From: Roseivirga sp. BDSF3-8
Lineage (GTDB): Bacteria; Bacteroidota; Bacteroidia; Cytophagales; Cyclobacteriaceae
DNA: 64,000 bases
NCBI RefSeq assembly: GCF_041449215.1
Contig: NZ_JBGNFV010000001.1
Coordinates: 1,959,001 to 2,023,000 of the forward strand
Reading direction: 5' to 3'
This document shows positions 54,131 through 62,415 of the stretch, piece after piece. Every line of letters starts with the position of its first letter. Position 1 is the stretch's first letter. The translations under genes were made by a program, and so were the position numbers. A model generated the notes under the pieces. It saw only the letters and a program-made list of their open reading frames with translations, was not told the origin of the DNA and searched no databases.

Positions 54131-55267
54131 TTGTCAGGCATTTACATACATATCCCATTCTGCCGAAAGGCCTGCCATTATTGTGACTTTCACTTTAGCA
54201 CCAATCTAAGCTATGTGGGGGAAATGGTAAAGGCTCTTCATACTGAGCTCCGTCTTCAAAGGAATTTTCTGCAGGATGGACAGGTGGAAACAATCTATTT
54301 AGGTGGAGGCACACCGTCAGTTTTATCTCCCGCTGATATTGATTCGCTTCTGAGCCTTATTTACAGGGAGTACGAGGTAGCGGGAAATATGGAAATTACC
54401 CTTGAGGCCAACCCAGATGACCTTGATGGTGATTATTTAGGGAATATTAGAGCAGCCGGAATTAACAGGCTGAGTATTGGCACTCAATCATTTGATGATA
54501 GGGTACTGAAATTAATGAACCGGTCTCACTCTGCTGCGCAGTCAATAAGCTCGGTTGAGCTTGCCAGAAAAGCTGGATTTGACAATTTGAATATGGACCT
54601 GATCTATGCGGTACCTTCTTCCGGACTGGCTGTTTGGGAAAATGACCTGGCTACAATGATTGGTATTTCACCTGAGCATATTTCTGCCTATCATCTGACT
54701 ATCGAAGATAAAACGGTTTTTGGCAATTGGTACATGAAGGGCAAGCTAAGCGTTCCGGGGGAAGAGGAGAGTGTGAGCCAGTATCAAACACTGGTGGAGT
54801 CACTGGAGAAAACGGGATATGAGCACTATGAAGTATCTAACTTTGCTAAAAAAGGAAAAAAATCAAAACATAACAGCGCCTACTGGAAGGGAAGCTACTA
54901 CCTGGGCATAGGGCCTGGGGCGCACTCATATGACGGGGAAACAAGGCGTTACAATGTGAGTCATAACATAAAGTATATCAAATCATTAGGCGATCATAAG
55001 ATTCCTTCTGAAATAGAAGTACTAACCAGGACAAATAAAATAAATGAATATATACTGACGGGATTGAGAACCTGGAGGGGGATTGATAAAAAGGTGCTGC
55101 GAGAAAATTTTGGCTATGTATTTGAGACAGCGAAAATATCTTATTTAAATTCTCTGGTTGAGAACGATCTGGCCAAATGGAGCGGGGGGTGCCTAAAACT
55201 TACGGACAAGGGACTCCTGCTGGCTGATAGGATAGCTGAAGATCTTTTTTTAGAGGAATATGATTGA
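54131..55267 (+). CDS. hemW: radical SAM protein HemW
   Basis: A 378-residue radical SAM enzyme. The cluster motif is CRKACHYC (CxxxCxxC) in IYIHIPFCRKACHYCDFHF, followed by YLGGGTPSVL for SAM binding. The HemW C-terminal domain is present. HemW is a heme chaperone, often annotated as oxygen-independent coproporphyrinogen oxidase, but the HemN signature of two extra cysteines is absent. TTG 54131 (MSGIYIHIPFC) gives the family N terminus. It overlaps the cyclase gene by eight bases. Confidence 0.9.
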   Translation: MSGIYIHIPFCRKACHYCDFHFSTNLSYVGEMVKALHTELRLQRNFLQDGQVETIYLGGGTPSVLSPADIDSLLSLIYREYEVAGNMEITLEANPDDLDGDYLGNIRAAGINRLSIGTQSFDDRVLKLMNRSHSAAQSISSVELARKAGFDNLNMDLIYAVPSSGLAVWENDLATMIGISPEHISAYHLTIEDKTVFGNWYMKGKLSVPGEEESVSQYQTLVESLEKTGYEHYEVSNFAKKGKKSKHNSAYWKGSYYLGIGPGAHSYDGETRRYNVSHNIKYIKSLGDHKIPSEIEVLTRTNKINEYILTGLRTWRGIDKKVLRENFGYVFETAKISYLNSLVENDLAKWSGGCLKLTDKGLLLADRIAEDLFLEEYD

Positions 55268-56024
55268 GACCTGTACGATAACTTTAGGAAATAACAGCTA
55301 CATGGTAGACCTGAGCAGGCCTTTAGATATAAGCCTACCTCTTAGAGAGGGCCATGAGAACCCTAACTGCTATTGGGCTGAACCTCCACTATTTGAGACC
55401 ATAAGGATGGGGGAGTTTGTGGGGAGTGTAAAAGAGGGGGGGCCAGTGAACTATCAGAAGGTTACGATCACACCTCATGGTAACGGTACACACACTGAAA
55501 GCCATGCGCATATTGAGAAAGATATGAAGGCTACGGTCAATAATTCCCTGAAAAAATTTATCTTTATATGTAATTTAATTACAGTAGAACCAGAATTATT
55601 AAAGAATGGGGATCGTGTAATTACGGAATCTATTGTAAGAAAGGCCCCTACGCACCAGGATACTGAGGCAATTGTGGTTCGTACACTGCCTAATACAGCG
55701 GATAAACTGGCCAGAAAATATTCAGGAACTAATCCGGCATACTTTACTACCGGGGCAGTTGCCTATTTAGCTGAAAAAGGAATAAAGCATCTGCTTATTG
55801 ATCTGCCGAGTGTGGATAAGGAGGAAGACGGTGGTAAATTAGCCGGACACCGCGCATTTTGGTATCCTCAGGGTAAATTAAGAAGAAATTGCACAATTAC
55901 TGAATTGATATTTGTACCTGATGATGTAAGTGATGGGCTATATTTATTGAATTTACAAATATGTAGCCTTGAAACGGATGCAGCACCAAGCAAGCCTGTT
56001 TTGTACTATATGAACAAAAATTAG
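55260..56024 (+). CDS. cyclase-family (kynurenine formamidase-like) hydrolase
   Basis: A 254-residue metal-dependent hydrolase. The metal motif is TPHGNGTHTESHAHI (HxGTHxESxxH). The family includes bacterial kynurenine formamidase KynB and isatin hydrolase, and it acts on N-formyl or cyclic amides. The sequence is somewhat longer than KynB. It overlaps the end of hemW by eight bases. No other tryptophan-catabolism gene is present, so the substrate is open. Confidence 0.8.
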   Translation: MIETCTITLGNNSYMVDLSRPLDISLPLREGHENPNCYWAEPPLFETIRMGEFVGSVKEGGPVNYQKVTITPHGNGTHTESHAHIEKDMKATVNNSLKKFIFICNLITVEPELLKNGDRVITESIVRKAPTHQDTEAIVVRTLPNTADKLARKYSGTNPAYFTTGAVAYLAEKGIKHLLIDLPSVDKEEDGGKLAGHRAFWYPQGKLRRNCTITELIFVPDDVSDGLYLLNLQICSLETDAAPSKPVLYYMNKN

Positions 56025-56053
56025 TACAAAGGTTTTAAACTTAGAATTTTATG

Positions 56054-56061
56054 TATATTTG
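56054..56061 (+). promoter_or_regulatory. Bacteroidota -7 box before the TerB-like gene
   Basis: TATATTTG is a perfect TAnnTTTG match. A transcript from it would start near 56067, downstream of ATG 56051, so ATG 56084 becomes the likely start. The -33 element is not clear. Confidence 0.5.
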
Positions 56062-56083
56062 CGTGGATGAAAAGCCTAGTCGT

Positions 56084-56449
56084 ATGACCAGCGAAGAAAA
56101 AAAAGCATTCTTACTGCTGAAGTCAGTTATATTCCACTATCATGGCCTTGATGAAGACGAGCAAAAGATACTGGATGAAACTGCACAGGACCTTGAAGCC
56201 GCAGATGAGCTTAGTTGGGCCAATGAATTTATTTCCACCGACTACATTACAGCGTTCGATCGCGCCCGCGAATATTTGAATTCTGTTATTGGTCCGTTGG
56301 ATAAAGATAAAAGGCTTATGTACCTTGACATGGTATGGAAAGCAAACAATCAGAAGGGGTACATAACAGAAATGGAGGCCACCGCTATGCTAAAGCTGGC
56401 CAAAGACTGGCATATAGAAGGCGATCTGATCGCAATGATCAGAAAATAG
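56084..56449 (+). CDS. TerB-like domain protein of unknown function
   Basis: A 121-residue acidic helical protein. The pattern DKDKRLMYLDMVWKANNQKG followed by TEMEATAMLKLAKDW resembles the TerB/DjlA-type helical fold, which may bind metal through acidic residues. Bacteroidota carry conserved stand-alone proteins of this kind with no known role. The start at ATG 56084 (MTSEEKKAF) is chosen because ATG 56051 overlaps a promoter box. The M1 peptidase gene follows 26 bases on. Confidence 0.6.
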   Translation: MTSEEKKAFLLLKSVIFHYHGLDEDEQKILDETAQDLEAADELSWANEFISTDYITAFDRAREYLNSVIGPLDKDKRLMYLDMVWKANNQKGYITEMEATAMLKLAKDWHIEGDLIAMIRK

Positions 56450-56475
56450 GCCATAGCCTGTTTCGTTCTCAGACC

Positions 56476-58083
56476 ATGAGAACTTTTCTATTTCTGCTAA
56501 TTGCTATTTTGACCAGCTTACAGGCATTAGCTCAATCTTACTCTCTATTCTCCCCTGCAGATACACTAAAAGGAGGTCTACGCCCGGAAAGAACTTCCTT
56601 TGATGTTCACTTCTACGATCTCAGGGTAAGCGTCGACCCGGATGCTAAAGTTATAAGTGGCCAAAATACGATTCACTTCACCGTCAACCAACCTACAGAA
56701 CGGATACAGATAGACTTGTTTCCGGAATTGGAAATCCATACTATCACGGGCAGTTCGGCTATTTCAGGCTATGATCGCCTTCATGGTGCAATATTCATAG
56801 ACTTTGTACAAATATTACCTGCAGGCAGTAATCAAACTATCTCCATAACCTATTCAGGCAAGCCTCAAGAGGCGAAGACCCCACCCTGGGATGGAGGATT
56901 TGTCTGGGAGCAGGATGAAAAAGGCAGACCCTGGATAGCCACAGCAGTTCAAGGCCAGGGGGCAAGCCTGTGGTGGCCGGTTAAAGAACACTTATCTGAT
57001 GAGCCGGATAGCATGGCTATTACATGCACTGTACCCAATGGGCTAACTTGTGTATCAAATGGAAACCTGAGGGATGAATCTCATGATAGGGGCCAAGGTA
57101 CCTTCAGGTGGTTCGTGTCTTACCCTATAAATGTCTACAATGTGGCACTAAATATTGGGCATTATGCCCAGATCAGTGATAAGCTGCAGATGGGAGGTCA
57201 GGAAATCCTTGCGGACTATTATGTATTGGACTACCATGAAGATAAGGCGGAGAAAAACTTTCCCAAGTGGGTAAAGGAAATGTTCCTCCACTATAACAAG
57301 TTATTAGGACCATACCCATTTCCGGATGATGGGTATGCACTGGTCGAGGTACCGTACTGGGGTATGGAGCATCAGAGTGCGGTGGCTTATGGAAATGAAT
57401 TCAAGCTGAATGAATACGGCTTTGATTTCATACTGATACATGAAACAGGGCACGAATACTTTGGTAACAGTATCAGTTCTACAGATCCGGCGGAGTTGTG
57501 GATACATGAAGCATTCACCACCTACCTGGAGGTTCTTTTTCTAGAAAGCAGGGATGGGTACGAGATCAGTGAGGATTACCTGGAATCAAAGTTATCCCTG
57601 ATCCGTAATAATCAGCCGATTCTGGGGCCTATGGGCGTTTACTATGAGGACTGGAATGATGCAGATATGTACTACAAAGGGGCATGGATGCTTCATAGTA
57701 TCAGGCATATGGTGGATAGTGATAAAAAATGGCACAAACTGATCAGACAATTCTACCAGACTTTCAAGGGGAAATCAGTAAACACGGAGATGGTCATAAA
57801 CTTCTTCAATGAACAAACGGAAGTAAATGTAAGGCCTGTATTTCACCATTTTCTGACAGAGTTACATCCGCCAAGGCTAGCCTATAGGATAGAGGGAAGA
57901 GATTTTTTCTATAAGTGGCTAAATACGGGCAAAGGCTTTAATATGCCGGTGGAAATAAAAGCCGGTAATAAGACATACCGGCTAACTCCGACTTCTTCGT
58001 GGCAGCAGGTAAGGATACCTAAAAGGGTAACCCCTAAATTCTCTACTGAAAAATTCTACTTTGTCCCTGAAAAGACGGAATAA
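56476..58083 (+). CDS. secreted M1-family aminopeptidase
   Basis: A 535-residue exported zinc metallopeptidase. Signal peptide to about ALAQ. The beta-sandwich N-terminal domain is followed by the exopeptidase motif YWGMEHQSAVAYG and the zinc site HETGHEYFGNS...IHEAF (HExxH with the third Glu 18 residues on). The C-terminal domain is short compared with PepN, as in compact Bacteroidota M1 enzymes. No type IX sorting domain is seen. It releases N-terminal amino acids, probably in the periplasm. The frame extends upstream, but ATG 56476 starts the signal peptide. Confidence 0.9.
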   Translation: MRTFLFLLIAILTSLQALAQSYSLFSPADTLKGGLRPERTSFDVHFYDLRVSVDPDAKVISGQNTIHFTVNQPTERIQIDLFPELEIHTITGSSAISGYDRLHGAIFIDFVQILPAGSNQTISITYSGKPQEAKTPPWDGGFVWEQDEKGRPWIATAVQGQGASLWWPVKEHLSDEPDSMAITCTVPNGLTCVSNGNLRDESHDRGQGTFRWFVSYPINVYNVALNIGHYAQISDKLQMGGQEILADYYVLDYHEDKAEKNFPKWVKEMFLHYNKLLGPYPFPDDGYALVEVPYWGMEHQSAVAYGNEFKLNEYGFDFILIHETGHEYFGNSISSTDPAELWIHEAFTTYLEVLFLESRDGYEISEDYLESKLSLIRNNQPILGPMGVYYEDWNDADMYYKGAWMLHSIRHMVDSDKKWHKLIRQFYQTFKGKSVNTEMVINFFNEQTEVNVRPVFHHFLTELHPPRLAYRIEGRDFFYKWLNTGKGFNMPVEIKAGNKTYRLTPTSSWQQVRIPKRVTPKFSTEKFYFVPEKTE

Positions 58084-58085
58084 CC

Positions 58086-58808
58086 TTAGAGGCTCATCAT
58101 TTCTTTGAATTTTGCTGCCTGTCTGCGGCTAACTTCTACCTTTTCGCCACCTCTGAGTTTTACCATCAGGCCACCATTAAACCAGGTTTCTATTCCATCT
58201 ACCCATTCGAGATTAATGATGTGTTTACGGCTTACGCGGAAAAACATTCTGTCATCCAATCGTTCATCCAGGGCATTGAGTGACTTATGAATCATAGGCT
58301 TGAACTTATCAAAATAAACCTTGATGTAGTTACCATCGGATTCGAAAAGCCTTACGTCAGATAGTTTAACAAACCAGCATTTGTCTCCATCTTTTACAAA
58401 AACCTGGTCGTTTGTATTTAATTTTTTTCCTGCCTCACCGGCTTTTTTAGTCTGTCCGGACTTGCTGCCGGATAATTTTTTCATTGCTTCGGATAAACGC
58501 TCGGGTTGAACAGGTTTCAGTAAATAATCGAGTGCATTTACTTCAAATGCTTTGAGAGCGTATTCATCGTATGCGGTAGTAAATATGACCCGGGGCACTT
58601 TGTCCAGTTCTTCGAGTAATTCGAAGCCTGTTTTACCAGGCATTTGTATGTCCAGGAATATAAGGTCGGGCTTTAGCTCGTTTATCTTTTCTTTAGCATC
58701 TTCTGCATTAACGGCCTCGCCTACAAGCTCTATTTCCTTATGTTCTGCCAGGAGGTTGCTTAATTCTTTACGGGCAAGTCTCTCATCGTCTATGATAATT
58801 GCTTTCAT
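58086..58808 (-). CDS. LytTR-family response regulator
   Basis: A 240-residue regulator. Residues 1-115 are a receiver with the acidic pair in IIDDERLA, the phospho-acceptor in LIFLDIQMPG and YLLKPVQPE. Residues from about 140 form a LytTR DNA-binding domain (ESDGNYIKVYF, FFRVSRKHIINL). It is the partner of the histidine kinase 12 bases upstream. The targets are unknown. It converges on the M1 peptidase gene with two bases between stops. Confidence 0.92.
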   Translation of the reverse strand: MKAIIIDDERLARKELSNLLAEHKEIELVGEAVNAEDAKEKINELKPDLIFLDIQMPGKTGFELLEELDKVPRVIFTTAYDEYALKAFEVNALDYLLKPVQPERLSEAMKKLSGSKSGQTKKAGEAGKKLNTNDQVFVKDGDKCWFVKLSDVRLFESDGNYIKVYFDKFKPMIHKSLNALDERLDDRMFFRVSRKHIINLEWVDGIETWFNGGLMVKLRGGEKVEVSRRQAAKFKEMMSL

Positions 58809-58820
58809 GTGTATTTGTGG

Positions 58821-59870
58821 TTATCGTTCTCGTTTTGGTACAAGTACTTCGGTAAGTACTGTTTTATCGTCCTCATTCTGAATAGAAAAGGATGCATCAG
58901 TGCCGAAAATAAGTCGTAATCGCTGCTTGGTGTTATCGAGTCCATAGCCGCTGTGAGGCCGGCTATAACCGTTTTTGTACTGGCCGCTGTTGCGTATCTG
59001 GATAAGTAGCTTTTCCTCGATAATACGAGAGGCCACATTGATCTCTCCTCCGTTGATCAGTGAACTGATACCGTGCTTGATACCATTCTCTACAAGCGTT
59101 TGAATCATGAGTGGGGGAACATCAAAATCGCCTGAATGAGGGTCGAGATCAAAGGTGATTTTAAGGCGCTCTTCAAACCTCACGCTTTCGAGTTCGAGGT
59201 AGTCGACCACGGTTTTCATTTCTACATCAAATGGTATAAGCCGCTTTTTATCGGTAATCAGGCTACTTCTAAGGATGTTGCTTAGCTGGGTAATGGCTAG
59301 TTTACTCTTACGAGGGTCCTCATCCACTAGTGCACGGATACTATTGAGGGCATTAAAAATAAAATGGGGGTTTAGCTGACTTTTGAGCTTATTGAGTTCC
59401 ATTTCATTAATAACAGCCTCATATTTCAGGGTCTGGTTATAGTTTTGAACATAGTGGTACATAAAGTAAATAAGTGACCAGAGGAAGTATAGGGTGGCAT
59501 TTGGAAGGGTGGAACCGAGGATAGCAAAAATGGCGTCAACATTCCAGCCGATAATGTTTTCGAACTGTCCAAATACGGCAAATTCAAATAACTGGAAGCC
59601 AAAGCTCAAAGCGCCTAATATCAGGCAAGCCAATAATACTCTTGGTATGAGCCGTGGAAGTAAAAGCCGCAACCAGCCCCAGCGAATAATCAGCTTACGG
59701 TACATGTGGGTGGAGAAAATGAAGAAGGCAGTGACGGGCAGAAGCATGATGAATTCATAAAGGTTCATCTTACCCGCCATAGTCAGAAAAATGGTATTGA
59801 TGAGCATGTAAAATGACCATCCACCAATCTGACAGATCCAATAATTCTTCTTTTTATCAACCACTGTCAA
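58821..59870 (-). CDS. LytS-type sensor histidine kinase
   Basis: A 349-residue membrane kinase starting at TTG 59870 (GTG 59864 also possible). Four helices (residues about 10-150) are followed by a His_kinase domain: QLNPHFIFNALNSIRALVDE carries the phosphorylated His, LVENGIKHGIS is the N box, and GYGLDNTKQRLRLIFG the G box. It lacks a separate periplasmic sensor domain. It signals to the LytTR regulator that follows. Confidence 0.9.
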   Translation of the reverse strand: MTVVDKKKNYWICQIGGWSFYMLINTIFLTMAGKMNLYEFIMLLPVTAFFIFSTHMYRKLIIRWGWLRLLLPRLIPRVLLACLILGALSFGFQLFEFAVFGQFENIIGWNVDAIFAILGSTLPNATLYFLWSLIYFMYHYVQNYNQTLKYEAVINEMELNKLKSQLNPHFIFNALNSIRALVDEDPRKSKLAITQLSNILRSSLITDKKRLIPFDVEMKTVVDYLELESVRFEERLKITFDLDPHSGDFDVPPLMIQTLVENGIKHGISSLINGGEINVASRIIEEKLLIQIRNSGQYKNGYSRPHSGYGLDNTKQRLRLIFGTDASFSIQNEDDKTVLTEVLVPKRER

Positions 59871-59877
59871 TGTACAA

Positions 59878-60210
59878 TTATCCTTTTTTGTCGCCTGCGC
59901 CTAAAATAAGGAGTAGGCTTAGCAACAGGTAAAAGAAGCAGAGGACACCCCAAATCCATTTGAGAAAGGCATCGCCGGACTGGTAATAAATGTATGCGGC
60001 TGCTCCGGTCATGATCGCATTACTGAGCTGTATACTAACGTCGATGGATTTATATCCTTTGTCAGAGAAAAACCAAAGCACGCTTATGTTGAGCAGGGCG
60101 AGTGCTCCGAGTGCTATGGACAATACGATATAGTCCATCACCCAGAAATCTATTACCCCGATCAGTAAAAACAGAAAAGTAAGTACGTAAATCCTGTTTT
60201 TATTTTTCAC
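59878..60210 (-). CDS. small four-helix membrane protein
   Basis: A 110-residue hydrophobic protein starting at GTG 60210, with four predicted helices (IYVLTFLFLLIGVIDFWVMD, then ALGALALLNISVLWFF, AIMTGAAAYIYYQSGD and GVLCFFYLLLSLLLILG). I do not recognise a family. It lies seven bases before the histidine kinase gene, so it is the first gene of the two-component operon and could be a sensing or modulating subunit, which is inference. Confidence 0.55.
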   Translation of the reverse strand: MKNKNRIYVLTFLFLLIGVIDFWVMDYIVLSIALGALALLNISVLWFFSDKGYKSIDVSIQLSNAIMTGAAAYIYYQSGDAFLKWIWGVLCFFYLLLSLLLILGAGDKKG

Positions 60211-60329
60211 GCTACTTTATGCATTCTATTCCGGAACAGTTCAAATAACCGGGATTACCTTCTTTCTGTGAATGTACGGATTTAATATGCCTAAGGTATC
60301 TAAATTTATATCAGTGGCTTGCCATTTCG

Positions 60330-61691
60330 TTAAGAGGTGCCGGAATCTGACACGGAGTCTTCTATAGGCAGTTCTGTGTGTTCCTCCTTGGGAGTTTTAC
60401 CCTGTACATAGGGGCGAATGATAAGCCGAGTCCCTCTGTCATAGGTAAAGTAATTCCATACCCAATTACTGAATACAACCAGTTTATTACGAAAGCCGAT
60501 AATGGATATGAGGTGAATGAACATCCAGATAAGCCAGGCCACAAAGCCTCCCAGGTGCATTTTTCCTGGCAGATCGGCTACAGCTTTATTCCTGCCGACA
60601 GTAGCCATTGAGCCTTTGTCGGTATACTCAAATGGCTTAAGTTCTCTCTTAGAAATGAGGCGGCCAATGTTATCTGCCAGGTGCTTGCCCTGCTGTATGG
60701 CCACGGGAGCAAGCATGGGGTGGCCTTTAGGCCAATCTTCGGATTTCATGAGGGCAATATCACCTATCGCAAAAATGCTTTCATATCCTTGTACACGGTT
60801 GTACGTATCTACCAGGATACGGCTCTTCTCTACGGATTCAGATCTTATACCTGAAATGACATTTCCCTGCACGCCTGCTCCCCAGACCAGGGTTCTTGCT
60901 TTGATCACACTGTCATCATTAAATTTCACCGTTTCACCATCGTAAGAGGCTACCATTTTATTGAGGTAAACATCTACCTCGAATTTCTTAAGGTATTTCA
61001 TGGCGCGATCGCCTGATTCATCGGACATACCCAGCAGCAGCCTGTCCATACCCTCTACGAGGTATATCTTCATCTTATCCAGGTTTAGCTCTGGGTAATC
61101 GTGGGGTAGTACGTGCTTTTTAAGTTCTCCCATTGCACCTGCGAGTTCGACGCCGGTGGGGCCACCCCCTACTATCACAAAGGTCATTAATTCTTCACGA
61201 TCGGCTTCGTTATCGGTGATGAGGGCTTGTTCGAAGTTCTGTAGTATGTGGCTTCGTAAATCGAGGGCCTGAGGAACCTGCTTAAGGGGGAAGGCTTTTT
61301 CGAACTTCTTCTCGTTGCCGAAATAGTTTGTCTTGGTACCATTGGCTATTACGAGGTAGTCGTAATTAATTTCACCAATGGAGGTTTTAAGGGTCTTACG
61401 ATCGCCATCTATGTGTTCGACTTTTGCCAACCGGAAATAAAAGTCTTCATAGTTCTCTATAACTTTTCTCAAGGGACCTGCAATTGAATCGGGCTCGAGA
61501 CCAGCCGTGGCTACCTGGTAGAGTAAGGGCTGGAAGGTATGGTAGTTGTGTCTGTCAAGCATGACTACCTGCACACCTTTATTCTTTAGGTTTCTGGATA
61601 ATTGGATACCGGCAAATCCACCTCCTACTATTACGACACGGGGTTTGTTTGATTCGGGAATTCTTATAGCCAGGCTTTCTTCGCTTTCCAT
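60330..61691 (-). CDS. type II NADH dehydrogenase (NDH-2)
   Basis: A 453-residue membrane-associated flavoprotein that passes electrons from NADH to quinone without pumping protons. The FAD motif is VVIVGGGFAGIQLS and the NAD motif FVIVGGGPTGVELAGA; ESIFAIGDIA is the late FAD contact. The C-terminal hydrophobic stretch (GFVAWLIWMFIHLISIIGF) probably anchors it in the membrane. ATG 61691 is preferred; GTG 61700 adds three residues. It is a single gene. Confidence 0.92.
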   Translation of the reverse strand: MESEESLAIRIPESNKPRVVIVGGGFAGIQLSRNLKNKGVQVVMLDRHNYHTFQPLLYQVATAGLEPDSIAGPLRKVIENYEDFYFRLAKVEHIDGDRKTLKTSIGEINYDYLVIANGTKTNYFGNEKKFEKAFPLKQVPQALDLRSHILQNFEQALITDNEADREELMTFVIVGGGPTGVELAGAMGELKKHVLPHDYPELNLDKMKIYLVEGMDRLLLGMSDESGDRAMKYLKKFEVDVYLNKMVASYDGETVKFNDDSVIKARTLVWGAGVQGNVISGIRSESVEKSRILVDTYNRVQGYESIFAIGDIALMKSEDWPKGHPMLAPVAIQQGKHLADNIGRLISKRELKPFEYTDKGSMATVGRNKAVADLPGKMHLGGFVAWLIWMFIHLISIIGFRNKLVVFSNWVWNYFTYDRGTRLIIRPYVQGKTPKEEHTELPIEDSVSDSGTS

Positions 61692-61819
61692 ATTGGGCAC
61701 TTAAAAAGAGTAATTTTAAAAAAATTTTCGGGGTGATCAGGCTTATGTTTTATGCAGAGGTTAAGCGGTTTTCGACAAAATAATATTTGGCTCCCAATGC
61801 CATTGATTCAAGAATTAAG

Positions 61820-61846
61820 CTGCCAGGATCAAAGTCCTGATGGCAG
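61820..61846. repeat. short inverted repeat in the divergent region
   Basis: CTGCCA (61820-61825) pairs with TGGCAG (61841-61846), and inner GGA/TCC or TCA/TGA pairs extend it with a bulge. There is no T run, so it does not look like a terminator. It may be an operator or part of a small RNA; this is not resolved. Confidence 0.35.
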
Positions 61847-61982
61847 ACCTCAGTGCTTTTGCAGAACCATAAAATACCCTCAAAACGGGCAGAGGGGGAC
61901 AATTGAGCACTATTAAATCAAAAATCTATTATTTTTTAATAAACATTACACACTTCTTACATTGGTTAATAAATTATTAATG

Positions 61983-62012
61983 TTGAAATGTGAAACATAA
62001 AATTTAATTTTG
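61983..62012 (+). promoter_or_regulatory. Bacteroidota promoter of the small secreted-protein gene
   Basis: TTG at 61983-61985, a 19-base spacer, and TAATTTTG at 62005-62012 match the Bacteroidota TTG-N19-TAnnTTTG consensus. Transcription would start near 62018 and leave a leader of about 43 bases before ATG 62061. It is the best promoter match I found in the window. Confidence 0.65.
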
Positions 62013-62060
62013 GGTATTGATTAACAAGAACGAAACAACAGAATAAAATACTAGCACAAA

Positions 62061-62357
62061 ATGTCTACCAGTTTAAGATCGACCTTTATTGCCTCTGCAC
62101 TTCTATTAATGTTTAACGGAGTCTCTTTTGCTAATGTTCACATGAGGAATACAGAAGAAAAACTCCTTAAGGAAGTTATAGAGAACGCGGAAATGGAGAA
62201 GGAGATCTTCTCTTTTCTGGACAAGAAGATGATCTATGTGTATGATTATGAAGGTAAGCTTATCATGTCAGGCACTAAGGAAAGCAACCTTGACCTACCT
62301 GTAGACCGCAAGGTGCTGGTGGATACTGAGGACACCACTATTTTTATGGCTGACTAA
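62061..62357 (+). CDS. small secreted protein of unknown function
   Basis: A 98-residue protein with a clear signal peptide (residues 1-24, cleavage near SFAN). The mature part is about 74 residues, helical at first (RNTEEKLLKEVIENAEMEKE) and then beta-like (MIYVYDYEGKLIMSG). It has no cysteine. I recognise no domain. It is monocistronic, with a consensus promoter upstream and a hairpin terminator downstream, which suggests it is actively expressed. Confidence 0.65.
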   Translation: MSTSLRSTFIASALLLMFNGVSFANVHMRNTEEKLLKEVIENAEMEKEIFSFLDKKMIYVYDYEGKLIMSGTKESNLDLPVDRKVLVDTEDTTIFMAD

Positions 62358-62381
62358 GCAACAATTTTTCCTGATGAATAA

Positions 62382-62415
62382 AGGGCTGTCCGCACTCGCG
62401 GCAGCCCTATTTTTT
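62382..62415. terminator. bidirectional terminator between the small secreted-protein gene and uvrA
   Basis: GGGCTG (62383-62388) and CAGCCC (62402-62407), with inner CCGC/GCGG pairs and a bulged T, form a hairpin followed by TATTTTTT on the plus strand. On the minus strand it follows the uvrA stop. Confidence 0.8.

Larger units (their letters stand above)
61692..62060. other. 369-base divergent intergenic region
   Basis: This AT-rich stretch lies between the NDH-2 gene (minus) and the small secreted-protein gene (plus). It holds a good plus-strand promoter (61983-62012), an inverted repeat (61820-61846), and no further gene that I can support. Confidence 0.7.

Noticed and set aside
56335-56475. 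N-terminal extension of the M1 peptidase frame
   Set aside because: It overlaps the TerB-like gene in another frame and would place 47 residues before a perfect signal peptide.
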